In this document: positions 27,898-35,827 of the stretch, in pieces
Layout: each line of letters starts with the position of its first letter
Numbering within the stretch: position 1 is the first letter of the stretch
Assembly: GCA_945862315.1 (NCBI GenBank)
Contig: CAMAXW010000018.1
Coordinates: 1 to 64,000, forward strand
DNA: 64,000 bases
Direction: 5' to 3'
DNA from: Klebsiella pneumoniae
GTDB lineage: Bacteria; Pseudomonadota; Gammaproteobacteria; Ga0077536
The notes under the pieces: model-generated
The model's input: the letters and a program-made list of their open reading frames with translations, nothing else
Database searches by the model: none
Told to the model about the DNA's origin: nothing
Made by a program: the position numbers and the translations under genes

Positions 27898-28836
27898 CTA
27901 GGTCGTGAGATCGCGAATAACGTAATTAAGCGTCGTGAAAAAACTGGACTCCGCCGCGAAGTGGCGTTCGTCTGCCACCAACGCGGCATGGTCGGCGCCG
28001 CCCACGAAGTCCTCGCAATCGTTCATGTTAGCGAACGAATAAACGCCGATTCCGTCGTAGCAATCGCCCACCGGATCAAACAGCGTGTCGCCCTCACGGC
28101 CGATGTTCACCAGTTGCGCGTAACGCCGCACCAAACCTGCCCCGCCGTTCAAGCTGCGCACGAGATCGGCATGTTGGGCCATCCAGCGTCCGCGAAACTC
28201 CTCCCGCGACCAGCCGCTGGCGCGCTGGTGCAGCTTGGTCAGAATGACCGGATCCCGGCGGCGGTCACCACGCTGGATCACCACGTGTTCTTCGGCCACA
28301 TGGAAGGCAAAACCGCGGATAAACACGGCTTCGTCCGGCATGATTTTCTCGCCGTACTTGGTACCCTCCGTCGCAAAGAAGGCTTCCAAATCGGCGCGCG
28401 TACGGTAGCCCAGCTGCGCCATACCATCGAAGGCCGGGCGAACATGCACGGCGCAACTCGCGGCCGGCGTCCGCGGCAACAAGCCCTGAGCATCGAGCGG
28501 CGGCGCATAAGGCGGGGCACGCTGGCTAGAGGGCCCGGCCGGTAGGCGGTGCTGCTGTAGGTAATAGGTCAGCACCCCGGTTTGCTGGTCGTTCGGGCCA
28601 TCGGGATGCAGAATTTTAGGGCCATGCACCTTGCGCCAATATTCGTCATAGGCTTCCCACTCGAGTTGCGGCGTGGGCGACATCGCCAAGGTGCGATCGC
28701 GGGTGGCGGCGTCTTCAATACCCTCGCCAGCCCGATTGACGTTGTAGCCAGGTCGCGCCCGGCGCGCACCCTCTGGTGGCGAACTATCGCCCCGCAACAC
28801 CAAAGCATTCAACACGAATAGCGGCTGGCTCAGCAT
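27898..28836 (-). CDS. EthD-domain protein
   Basis: A 312-residue protein with two dimeric alpha/beta-barrel (EthD-like) segments: one around residues 57-80 (WEAYDEYWRKVHGPKI) and a clearer one around 215-245 (ASGWSREEFRGRWMAQHADLV). EthD-type proteins are small helpers or lyase-like enzymes in catabolic clusters; EthD itself is needed for ether-fuel breakdown. A GGAG lies 8 bases upstream of the ATG. It follows the enoyl-CoA hydratase after 36 bases and is the last clearly related gene of the dimethylformamidase-like operon. The role is unknown. Confidence 0.8.
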   Translation of the reverse strand: MLSQPLFVLNALVLRGDSSPPEGARRARPGYNVNRAGEGIEDAATRDRTLAMSPTPQLEWEAYDEYWRKVHGPKILHPDGPNDQQTGVLTYYLQQHRLPAGPSSQRAPPYAPPLDAQGLLPRTPAASCAVHVRPAFDGMAQLGYRTRADLEAFFATEGTKYGEKIMPDEAVFIRGFAFHVAEEHVVIQRGDRRRDPVILTKLHQRASGWSREEFRGRWMAQHADLVRSLNGGAGLVRRYAQLVNIGREGDTLFDPVGDCYDGIGVYSFANMNDCEDFVGGADHAALVADERHFAAESSFFTTLNYVIRDLTT

Positions 28837-28872
28837 CGGTCAGTCTCCTGTCTTAGAAAGTAATGGGAGGCG

Positions 28873-29661
28873 TCACGGCGCGCGCTCTGGCGGCGCCCGG
28901 CGGGCAAAAAACCGGGCTGCGTAAGTGGCGGGTTCCGTGGTGTGATAGGCGTCCACGAAGGCCGCAACGCCCGCCTCAATCGCGTCCTCCAGCGGCAACT
29001 GCTCCCAGCGCTGGAGCAGTTTTTTCTGGGCCCGAATAGCACCGGGAGCGCCAGCAAGAATGTCGTCGACGACGACCGCCAAGGCGGCATCGAGCGTCGC
29101 CGGGCTCGCCACCTGTTCCACCAGACCTATCGTCTGTGCGGTCTGGGCATCGATGAGATGTCCACGCAGAAGTAATTCGCGCGTGCGGCCCCAGCCAATG
29201 AGCGTGGGCAACAAGGCGGCTTCGATTACCGAGGGCACGCCCACCCGTACTTCGGGCATGCCAAAGCGGCTGTCGCTGGCCGCGACGCGCAGATCACAAG
29301 CGGCTGCGATCTCCAAGCCACCGCCCAAACAATGTCCAGCAATTCGGGCGATGACGGGGGTGGGGAATTCGCGCAGGGCCGTGCAAAAATCGTGGATGCT
29401 GCGGATAAACGCCTCGGCGGTTGCCGCCGTGAGCGCACCGAGTTCTTTGAGATCCGCGCCCCCTATAAAACTACCGGGTGTGGGGCCGGCCAGCACCGCG
29501 CAACGCACTGAGGGGTTAGCCGCCGCGTGGCGAATAGTGGCCGCCCCCGCGCGCAGCGATTCGCTGCCGATGACGTTCAGTGCGGTGCGGCCATGGAGCA
29601 CAAACACCAGCACCTCGCCGTCTGCCCGTGGCTGAGTTTGAACCTCTACCCCGAGACTCAT
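28873..29661 (-). CDS. Enoyl-CoA hydratase/isomerase family protein
   Basis: Crotonase-fold enzyme of 262 residues. The oxyanion-hole segment FIGGADLKEL (65-74) and AGHCLGGGLEIAAACD are present, and both catalytic glutamates can be placed, Glu117 and Glu137, with the 20-residue spacing of true hydratases (rat Glu144/Glu164). So water addition to an enoyl-CoA is likely, though the family is diverse. Its ATG overlaps the stop of the upstream unknown gene (ATGA). Its place in the amidase operon suggests that an acyl-CoA is formed downstream of amide cleavage. Confidence 0.9.
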   Translation of the reverse strand: MSLGVEVQTQPRADGEVLVFVLHGRTALNVIGSESLRAGAATIRHAAANPSVRCAVLAGPTPGSFIGGADLKELGALTAATAEAFIRSIHDFCTALREFPTPVIARIAGHCLGGGLEIAAACDLRVAASDSRFGMPEVRVGVPSVIEAALLPTLIGWGRTRELLLRGHLIDAQTAQTIGLVEQVASPATLDAALAVVVDDILAGAPGAIRAQKKLLQRWEQLPLEDAIEAGVAAFVDAYHTTEPATYAARFFARRAPPERAP

Positions 29662-30098
29662 AGCGCCACAATACCGGGATTAGACGCCCGCAATTCGGCC
29701 GCTTTGGTTCTGGCCTGCACTTCGCTGGGGTACACCAGATCTTCGAATAACTGCACCGGCAGCGCCGGATCAGCGCACAGCTGCCCCACCGCAAAACGCC
29801 CTAGCTCAATCTCGACGATGACATAAAAGCCGCGCACGGGGCCCGGCCGGTTGCTGTTTAAGCGATAGAGAATTTTGGCAAAGTCGGCGTAGGGGCTGTC
29901 TACTTCCAGCTGGACTTCCGGGGTTTCGAGCGTGCCGTCTGAGCGCACCCAACGATGCGGCATGGCGCCAGCACCGGCGTTGAGCGGCAGCGACTGCTGG
30001 CCGCGCAAGACCGGGTGCAGCCACCAGTTTTCATCCCGCTTCAGGGCGACTTCTGCGGGCTTAAAAGGGACTTCGGCCGGTTTACGGCGCGCCGTCAC
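29658..30098 (-). CDS. Unknown 146-aa protein of the dimethylformamidase-like operon
   Basis: I do not recognise this family. The 146-residue soluble protein is basic at the N terminus and has NWWLHPVLRGQQSLPLN, a central SPYADFAKILYRLNSN and the hydrophobic strand GFYVIVEIELGRFAVG. The start is GTG and overlaps the stop of the large amidase subunit by GTGA; its own stop overlaps the next ATG by four bases. Coupling on both sides indicates that it works with the amidase, for instance as a third subunit, assembly factor or binding protein. Confidence 0.75.
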   Translation of the reverse strand: MTARRKPAEVPFKPAEVALKRDENWWLHPVLRGQQSLPLNAGAGAMPHRWVRSDGTLETPEVQLEVDSPYADFAKILYRLNSNRPGPVRGFYVIVEIELGRFAVGQLCADPALPVQLFEDLVYPSEVQARTKAAELRASNPGIVAL

Positions 30099-32509
30099 GG
30101 TAAGGCCCCGGGCTTGAGGAAACCATCGATGGTGTTACGCATCAGGCGCGAGACATTATTGTTGTACTGGTTATGCGACAAGGAACCACACCACGCCATG
30201 GACCCGACCGAAAACACCGCGCCGTCACCCGGCGTTTTGTAGTAGACGATGTCGGCACGCGTGTTCGGGTTGTTATCGCCGGTCCCGCCGGGGATATAAC
30301 CACGCGCGTTGAAGGTAGATTCCTCGGTGACCGAGACGTACATATCGGAGTGGCCTTCGGAGTTCGCCAGCAGATAAGCGCGATGCGGTGTGCCCAGTTC
30401 CAAGTCGTAGCGGTCCAATTCCAAACCCGCCGCCCCGTCGCCCACCAACCCAAAGTTGCCGATGGGTTCATTACGCCCAATGCCGCGAAACATCCAGCTG
30501 CATGCCGGCAGTTCGCTGTCGGGTGCGCGCCGGTAGTAGGACGAATACGTCAGGCCAAAAGAGGTGAAAGTCACGCCGAGCAGTTTGCTCATAACGCGGC
30601 CACGTACCCGCCATAGCCCGCCGTGTTTGCCATCAAAGGCATTGCAATATTCGCCCGGCGAGATGGTCCAGGCGCGGGTGCCGTTGTCACCTTTGCGCAC
30701 CTCCACAATGTTGGGATTCTCCGGGTGCGGCTGACAAATCCAGTAGAAACCATTCGCCGCCAAATACATGAAACGGCCGCCACACTGCTGGTAATCCTGA
30801 TAGGCCTGCATTTGTTGTTCAGACATGTATTCCGGGTGGTGGCCGGTCAACACAATGCGGTACTGCTTGAGCAATGCGACGCCTTCGCGTTGGACATCTT
30901 CATCGGTGAGAATGTCGACCTCGTAGCCCATTTCGTAGAGCCAGTCGACCAGATGCAAGTCGGCGTTGAACTGCCACAGCGACGGCGAGAGCACGTGGAT
31001 ATATTTGGGGCGCATATTGAGAATGGGCCGCAGGCGTGAGGAAATATTGACGCCCCAGCCATCGCGATAGCTGGTGTAGGTACCCAAACCGTAGCCGCGC
31101 TCTTTATTGAGCAAGAGATCCCCGGGTTGTAACAACGGCACTTGCCCGGTTAACAATTGGGCAATCACCGAATTCACGCTGAGGTTATCGTTGGCGTAAG
31201 CCAGGTAGCTGTGCATCGCCATCACCAGCGCAATCCGCGCGGTAGGACCTGCCGCCGGCGGACGCACGAAAAATGGCACATAGTCTTCGCACTCAGCGCT
31301 GGTAGAACCTTTGACGCGCAGGCGCGCCGCATACACGCCGCTCTTGAGCGTCTTGGGCACTTTAAAAGTAAACGATGGCGTCCAGCGAGCGTCGTCTACG
31401 GATTCGTCGTGGAAGTGGATCGCGCCGTATTCTTGGGGCGCATGCCGGAAGCTCATGTAGTCCGAAGACCAATTAAAGCCGGTCACGCCGCGCACCGGCA
31501 GGTTGATGCCCACCGCGTGCAAGCGATTGGGACTGGTTTCCACAATATGCGTAGACGCGGCGTTGTCAGCGATATTGGCGCTGAAATCCCAAGCCGCGAC
31601 GATCGATGCGCGCAGTTCCGCCGGGATGAGTTCCATGCCCGCGCCGGCCAGTAGGCACTCAATTTGAGCGGCGTCTAACGCCACATTCGCAATTTTAGGA
31701 CGCTCGATCTTGCCGTTGAACTTATGACAGTGGACCGGCACCTCCCACGGGGAATCGAGGTGGCGAAAATGCGCACCACTCACGTGGCGGCCGGAGTGCG
31801 GCGCCAGCGTACTGGCGGCCATCAGCAGCGGGCCTTCGGCGGCCTTCGGTGCGCCTTTGGTCGTGCGATGACGCACGCTGGCAGCGGTATCATCCAACGG
31901 GTGCAGCAGGCTTAAGCCATGGCCACCGTTGGTCATCGTCACAAAGGGCGTTTGCGAAATGCAGACCTCACCGGTGCGCGCGTCATAGCTCGCCGCCACT
32001 TTGTACCAAACCTTGCGAAACAGCGGTTTGCCCGTAGAGAACTCCTCCACCCGACCCCGTCCTCGCCCGATGCGCAGGGCAAGTTCACCGTGCTCATTGA
32101 TAAATAGGCCATACCCGGTACCGGTCCGGGCATTGAGTTTGGAGATAATGGCTTGGGCGCCCACGGCCACGCCTTCCACATCCACCACTGGGGTGGTGGG
32201 ATACAGATAAGCGCACAACGTAAAACTCTGGAGGTTCAAACGCGGATCGTGTGGCACCAAGAGGTAGCTGCCCGCGTGCACCGCCTGATGCTGGCCCTGA
32301 TACTCCCCGCTCACCGCCGAACGGACGATTTTTTCCTTAAAGCCAGGGCCCTCCGGATTGGTATCGCCGTGGATCAAGCGAACGATGTCGGCTTGGTAGG
32401 GCTCGTTGAATTCGCTGTGAATGTGAAAAGTCACGGCCTCACCGGGACGTACCGAGCAACGGTCGGTGTAGCCGGTGATTCGCAACATCATTTGCTGAGT
32501 AGTAGTCAT
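30095..32509 (-). CDS. N,N-dimethylformamidase-like large subunit
   Basis: An 804-residue protein that follows the large subunit of N,N-dimethylformamidase (DMFase, about 760 residues), an iron-dependent amidase. Residues about 10-80 form a beta domain, 85-290 a LamG-like jelly roll (FTLCAYLYP, WYKVAASYD), 300-420 a second beta domain and 425-800 a glutamine-amidotransferase-like fold. Candidate iron-site residues are Tyr438 (SYLAYAND), Tyr478 or Tyr481 (GTYTSYRDG), Glu560 with His558 (GHHPEYMS) and Glu697. From memory the Paracoccus site uses Tyr399, Tyr440, His519, Glu521 and Glu657; a shift of about 39 residues fits nearly all. An AAGGG precedes the ATG by 8 bases. The real amide substrate is unknown. 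Confidence 0.85.
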   Translation of the reverse strand: MTTTQQMMLRITGYTDRCSVRPGEAVTFHIHSEFNEPYQADIVRLIHGDTNPEGPGFKEKIVRSAVSGEYQGQHQAVHAGSYLLVPHDPRLNLQSFTLCAYLYPTTPVVDVEGVAVGAQAIISKLNARTGTGYGLFINEHGELALRIGRGRGRVEEFSTGKPLFRKVWYKVAASYDARTGEVCISQTPFVTMTNGGHGLSLLHPLDDTAASVRHRTTKGAPKAAEGPLLMAASTLAPHSGRHVSGAHFRHLDSPWEVPVHCHKFNGKIERPKIANVALDAAQIECLLAGAGMELIPAELRASIVAAWDFSANIADNAASTHIVETSPNRLHAVGINLPVRGVTGFNWSSDYMSFRHAPQEYGAIHFHDESVDDARWTPSFTFKVPKTLKSGVYAARLRVKGSTSAECEDYVPFFVRPPAAGPTARIALVMAMHSYLAYANDNLSVNSVIAQLLTGQVPLLQPGDLLLNKERGYGLGTYTSYRDGWGVNISSRLRPILNMRPKYIHVLSPSLWQFNADLHLVDWLYEMGYEVDILTDEDVQREGVALLKQYRIVLTGHHPEYMSEQQMQAYQDYQQCGGRFMYLAANGFYWICQPHPENPNIVEVRKGDNGTRAWTISPGEYCNAFDGKHGGLWRVRGRVMSKLLGVTFTSFGLTYSSYYRRAPDSELPACSWMFRGIGRNEPIGNFGLVGDGAAGLELDRYDLELGTPHRAYLLANSEGHSDMYVSVTEESTFNARGYIPGGTGDNNPNTRADIVYYKTPGDGAVFSVGSMAWCGSLSHNQYNNNVSRLMRNTIDGFLKPGALP

Positions 32510-32527
32510 TAGGGCAGCCCTTAAAAT

Positions 32528-32974
32528 TTAAGAATTCGACGCCGAGTAATCCACCCCGTACTGGTCTAGCAGCAAGTGCAGGCGCTTGAGAAAAATCGCG
32601 TGCTCCGCGTCCTCACGGGTGGCGTAGCGCTCCTTCGTGATGCGAATCACACCACCACGTCGGCCGGGCAGCAGACCAATTGAATATTCCTGCCACGGCA
32701 CGGTTTCTACGATGGTGTGTTTGCCGGCCTGTGGCGACATGCGCAGTTTGTCGATCAGCCGTTTGAGGTCAATGCTGTGATTAGGTGGCCGCTGGCCAGG
32801 TTGCGCCGCCGCCCCGCGCGGATTCGCACGATGCTCGGCGATGATCCGCGCGCGGCTCACAGCGTCGCGCAGTGGCGGCAAAATGTAGGTTTGGGTGTCG
32901 TAGTCGTCTACCGCGCTGGCGCCGTAATTACGCGCTAGCGCGGTATCGGGGCCTTCGTGTCGTTTGTCCTGCAT
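32528..32974 (-). CDS. N,N-dimethylformamidase-like small subunit
   Basis: A 148-residue protein placed 18 bases before the large subunit gene, as in dmfA1-dmfA2. The known small subunit has about 132 residues; the C-terminal block YATREDAEHAIFLKRLHLLLDQYG matches its EEAMHAVFLRR end, and the helical N-terminal half is similar in kind. The ATG at 32972-32974 has a GGAG 8 bases upstream; the open frame goes on to 33142, but the extra residues are Arg-rich and unlike a protein start. It presumably forms a heteromer with the large subunit. Confidence is limited by the short conserved block. Confidence 0.75.
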   Translation of the reverse strand: MQDKRHEGPDTALARNYGASAVDDYDTQTYILPPLRDAVSRARIIAEHRANPRGAAAQPGQRPPNHSIDLKRLIDKLRMSPQAGKHTIVETVPWQEYSIGLLPGRRGGVIRITKERYATREDAEHAIFLKRLHLLLDQYGVDYSASNS

Positions 32975-33051
32975 GCGACGTTCTCCGTTCTTTATCACCG
33001 TTAAACACAGCGCACAGCGTGGCATACGCCGCTTCCCCGCGTCATCCCCTC

Positions 33052-33441
33052 TTAACAGCCTTTTCGCAGCACGCCCGTGGGGACGGCGCTGCGGATAGTG
33101 ACATGCACACTTTGGTCGGGTCGATCGCTGGCCCGCAGACACACCAAGGCCTCGGTGTCGCTGATCCAGCGCAAATTGATATTGTGGTTAGAAAACGGAA
33201 TACCGTCGTAGGCTAATTCTGCGCGACCCACCGGCACGCGGGTGCCCTGCGCCCCGCGTTGGGCGTAAACCACCACAAAATGCGGGCCCTGCGGCGCCCA
33301 AGGTTCGATGACCGTGGTGATAATCTGCCAATCCCCCGTTGGCGCCAAAACCCGCAGAAACTCGCTTTCGCGTGCTGCCTCACTACACGCGACACTCAGC
33401 AGTGCCGCCAACAAAACCACAAAACCTCGACTTAGCGACAT
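33052..33441 (-). CDS. Small predicted lipoprotein or exported protein
   Basis: A 129-residue protein with a signal peptide MSLSRGFVVLLAALLSVACS, where Cys19 in LSVAC is an acceptable though not ideal lipobox. The mature part is mainly beta-strand in look (PHFVVVYAQ, INLRWISDTEALVCLRAS) and resembles no family I know. Its ATG is one base after the methyltransferase stop, so it is cotranscribed; the small amidase subunit follows after 77 bases. It may help bind the substrate at the envelope, which is inference from location only. Confidence 0.75.
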   Translation of the reverse strand: MSLSRGFVVLLAALLSVACSEAARESEFLRVLAPTGDWQIITTVIEPWAPQGPHFVVVYAQRGAQGTRVPVGRAELAYDGIPFSNHNINLRWISDTEALVCLRASDRPDQSVHVTIRSAVPTGVLRKGC

Positions 33442-33442
33442 C

Positions 33443-34297
33443 TCAAGGACTCAACCACACGGTTTGAATAGTGCGCGTGCGGCCATCCTCATTGTTGCGT
33501 AGCGCATTACGCGTTTTGTCGAGCACGCGGTCTGGCACCAACACGCCGATGCCCAGTGGTGTGGGTGCGGCGTCGCTCGCTTGCGCTTCCTGCAGCAAGC
33601 CTGCCAGCCGTCGCCGGCCTTGGGCGAGTACTAGCGCGGTGGTGTCTAGCCAGGATTGCTCTTGGAGACCGGCCTGCGTGAAGGTGGCGCGCAGTTCTTC
33701 GGGTGTTGCGACAAAGCTCAGCGCGGGCTCCGCCGCCCAAAAGCAGGGATAGAAAATATCGCCCGTGCCGGCGACCACCGCCTCGATCGCACAACGACCA
33801 CCCGGTTTGAGCACCCGTCGCATTTCCTGCGCAAAACGTAGTTTGTCGGGGATATTCATCAGCATGTTTTGCGACCAAATCCAGTCGAAAGAGCCATCAG
33901 GCACTGGCAGCGCCAACGCCGATCCGTGCAGAAAAGTGACGGCATCGGCCATCCCTACCCGCTCCGATAGCAGCTTGGCCGCGACAATGAATTGATGGGT
34001 CAAGTCGACCCCGGTGACCTCACAGCCAAACTCAGCGCTCAAGGTGCGCGCAGGCCCGCCCACTCCGCAACCCACATCTAAGACGCGTTGGCCACTCGCC
34101 AGCCCTACCGCCCGCGCCAGAGTCCGCGTGGACTCGCGCCCGCCGCCGTGAAATTCATCGAATAGCGCCGCCGCATCGCGTGACAATTGCTGGGGATCGA
34201 GGCCCGCCACGCGCACGGCGGCGAGAATCCGGTTGGAGACATCCTCTGGTGCGTAGTGCGCGTTGAGGGCCAGCGTCAGGGCTTGGTTATCGGTCAT
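33443..34297 (-). CDS. Class I SAM-dependent methyltransferase
   Basis: A 284-residue methyltransferase. The SAM-binding motif is VLDVGCGVGGPAR (about 72-84), followed by GCEVTGVDLT, the acidic loop and a WSQNMLMNIPDKLRFAQEMRRVLKPGG block. The layout resembles sarcosine/dimethylglycine and tocopherol-type methyltransferases. The ATG at 34295-34297 has a GAGG 7 bases upstream; a TTG two codons earlier is less likely. It lies between the MetX-like hydrolase (21-base gap) and the lipoprotein gene. In an amide operon it might act on an amine product, but that is speculation. Confidence 0.88.
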   Translation of the reverse strand: MTDNQALTLALNAHYAPEDVSNRILAAVRVAGLDPQQLSRDAAALFDEFHGGGRESTRTLARAVGLASGQRVLDVGCGVGGPARTLSAEFGCEVTGVDLTHQFIVAAKLLSERVGMADAVTFLHGSALALPVPDGSFDWIWSQNMLMNIPDKLRFAQEMRRVLKPGGRCAIEAVVAGTGDIFYPCFWAAEPALSFVATPEELRATFTQAGLQEQSWLDTTALVLAQGRRRLAGLLQEAQASDAAPTPLGIGVLVPDRVLDKTRNALRNNEDGRTRTIQTVWLSP

Positions 34298-34318
34298 GGT
34301 CAATCCTCACGGCCGGGG

Positions 34319-35320
34319 CTAGCCCAAAAGCTCACGCAGCGCGCTATCGATGAACGCATCATCCGCGGGTGCTAGGCCAAAACCCGCGCCGTGCCCCCAG
34401 CCAGAGGGGATGGGGCGCAGTTCAGCGTGGGGCATTCCCTGCACTTCCAACGCACTGTCCGCGGGCGGAAAGTATTGATCCGTAAGCGCGGGCAGCACGA
34501 TGGCCCGACAGGTAATCGCGGCCAGCGCACGGTTAAAATCGCCGTCAAAATGTGGATTCGCGCTGATATCGCCCGTCAGCCAGGTGTCGGCCATCGCGAG
34601 CAAGTCATTGGCGTCGTTTTGCAGAAAATAGTTCTGCGTCAGGAGTACGACATCGCGGCGCGACTGGAGTCCCAAGCTGCGATAGAGTTTTTCGCGCATG
34701 AAATCTTGCGAGAAAAGCCAGGCGGCGTAGACCTTGCCAAAGGTCAGCAGGCCACGGAGCGGTGGCGTTTCGTACCAGCCGTCTTTGTAGTCTGGATCGA
34801 GCATCAGGGCGGCCTTGACGCTGTCGACAAATAGATAATTGTGGTCTGAAATTCGCGCCGCGCAGCAAATTGGCGCGATGGCCTCGACCAACCCGGAATG
34901 CAGCGCCCCCCACTGATAAGCCTGCATACCGCCCATCGAAAACCCTGCCACCAAGCGGATGCGCTGCACCCCTAGATGCTCGGTCAGCAGACGGTGCTGG
35001 CAGAGCACATTGTCGTACAAGGACATCAGCGGAAAACCGCCGCGGCCATAAGGTGCCGGCGTGTTGCTGGGCGAAGAGGACAGCCCGTTGCAGAACATGT
35101 CGGGGATGACGACAAAGTATCGAGTGGGGTCGATGGCCCGGTTCGCCGCCACCATGTACTGCGCTTCGGGATGGCGGCCGCCGTAGAAAGTGGGCACCAC
35201 GATCACGTTGTCGCGTTGCGGAGAGAGCTGTCCAAAAGTCCGGTAGCTCAGGCGCAGATCGAGCGTCACACCGGACTGCGTGGTGTAGCGGGGGATTTCA
35301 AAAGTCTGGTGATCGCTCAT
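34319..35320 (-). CDS. MetX-like alpha/beta hydrolase
   Basis: A 333-residue protein of the homoserine O-acetyltransferase-like alpha/beta-hydrolase group. The nucleophile is Ser128 in GFSMGGMQAYQWG; the Asp is probably in LTDQYFPP and the His in GWGHGAGFG. The opening RLSYRTFGQLSPQRDNVIVVPTFYGG matches the family. True MetX proteins belong to methionine synthesis; here the operon context favours a hydrolase or acyltransferase acting on the amidase substrate or product. An AGGAG lies 7 bases before the ATG. It is the first gene of the amidase operon proper, 68 bases after the SMR transporter gene. Confidence 0.85.
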   Translation of the reverse strand: MSDHQTFEIPRYTTQSGVTLDLRLSYRTFGQLSPQRDNVIVVPTFYGGRHPEAQYMVAANRAIDPTRYFVVIPDMFCNGLSSSPSNTPAPYGRGGFPLMSLYDNVLCQHRLLTEHLGVQRIRLVAGFSMGGMQAYQWGALHSGLVEAIAPICCAARISDHNYLFVDSVKAALMLDPDYKDGWYETPPLRGLLTFGKVYAAWLFSQDFMREKLYRSLGLQSRRDVVLLTQNYFLQNDANDLLAMADTWLTGDISANPHFDGDFNRALAAITCRAIVLPALTDQYFPPADSALEVQGMPHAELRPIPSGWGHGAGFGLAPADDAFIDSALRELLG

Positions 35321-35388
35321 AGGCCTGCTCCTGATAGAAGTCGGTGGAGATTGTGATGGCTGACACGCCGCGCCCAGCCCACGCTGTC

Positions 35389-35718
35389 CTAGTGTGGCAT
35401 CGATTTAGAAAACAGCGCGAGCACCAGCACGCCGGACAAAATGAGCGCAATGCCCAGCAGCGCGGCGAAGTCGAGTGTTTGCCGGTACAAGAACCAAGCC
35501 ACACACATCACCAGCGCCTGTCCCACGCCGGACCAAATTGCGTAGGCAATGCCAACCGGCAGCGTTCGCAACGTGAGGCTGAGCAAATAATACGCCGCCG
35601 TATAACCCACCAGCACTAACACCGTGGGGGCCAGCACCCGAAAACCGTCTGACGCCTTGAGCGCGCTGGTGGCGATGACTTCACACATGATGGCGATGGC
35701 TAAGTAAAAATATTGCAC
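35389..35718 (-). CDS. Small multidrug resistance (SMR/EmrE family) transporter
   Basis: Four-helix proton-coupled exporter of cationic compounds. The GTG at 35716-35718 gives 109 residues and puts the essential Glu at position 13 (AIMCEVIAT), matching EmrE Glu14 and SugE Glu13; a GTG at 35763 would add 15 residues. Other SMR marks are ALKASDGF, PVGIAYAIWSGVG and ILSGVLVLALF. No strong ribosome-binding site is seen for either start. It is on the same strand as the amidase operon and ends 68 bases before it. It might export an amine or guanidinium-like product; small amines and guanidinium are known SMR substrates. Confidence 0.88.
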   Translation of the reverse strand: MQYFYLAIAIMCEVIATSALKASDGFRVLAPTVLVLVGYTAAYYLLSLTLRTLPVGIAYAIWSGVGQALVMCVAWFLYRQTLDFAALLGIALILSGVLVLALFSKSMPH

Positions 35719-35827
35719 TGGTGATGGTCGAGGAGAATGGCCTTGATTATCCAGAGTCTGCACCGATTGCCAAGCTACCGGCGTGATCGCAAGCTAGCGC
35801 CGATCGCTGATTAAACTGGGAACCTGC

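Noticed and set aside
29060-29635. 191-codon plus-strand frame opposite the enoyl-CoA hydratase
   Set aside because: Shadow of a conserved crotonase gene; no start signal or family similarity.
34319-35320. Homoserine O-acetyltransferase (metX) of methionine synthesis
   Set aside because: The fold is the same, but no methionine gene is near and the gene is embedded in the amidase operon, so only a MetX-like hydrolase call is supported.
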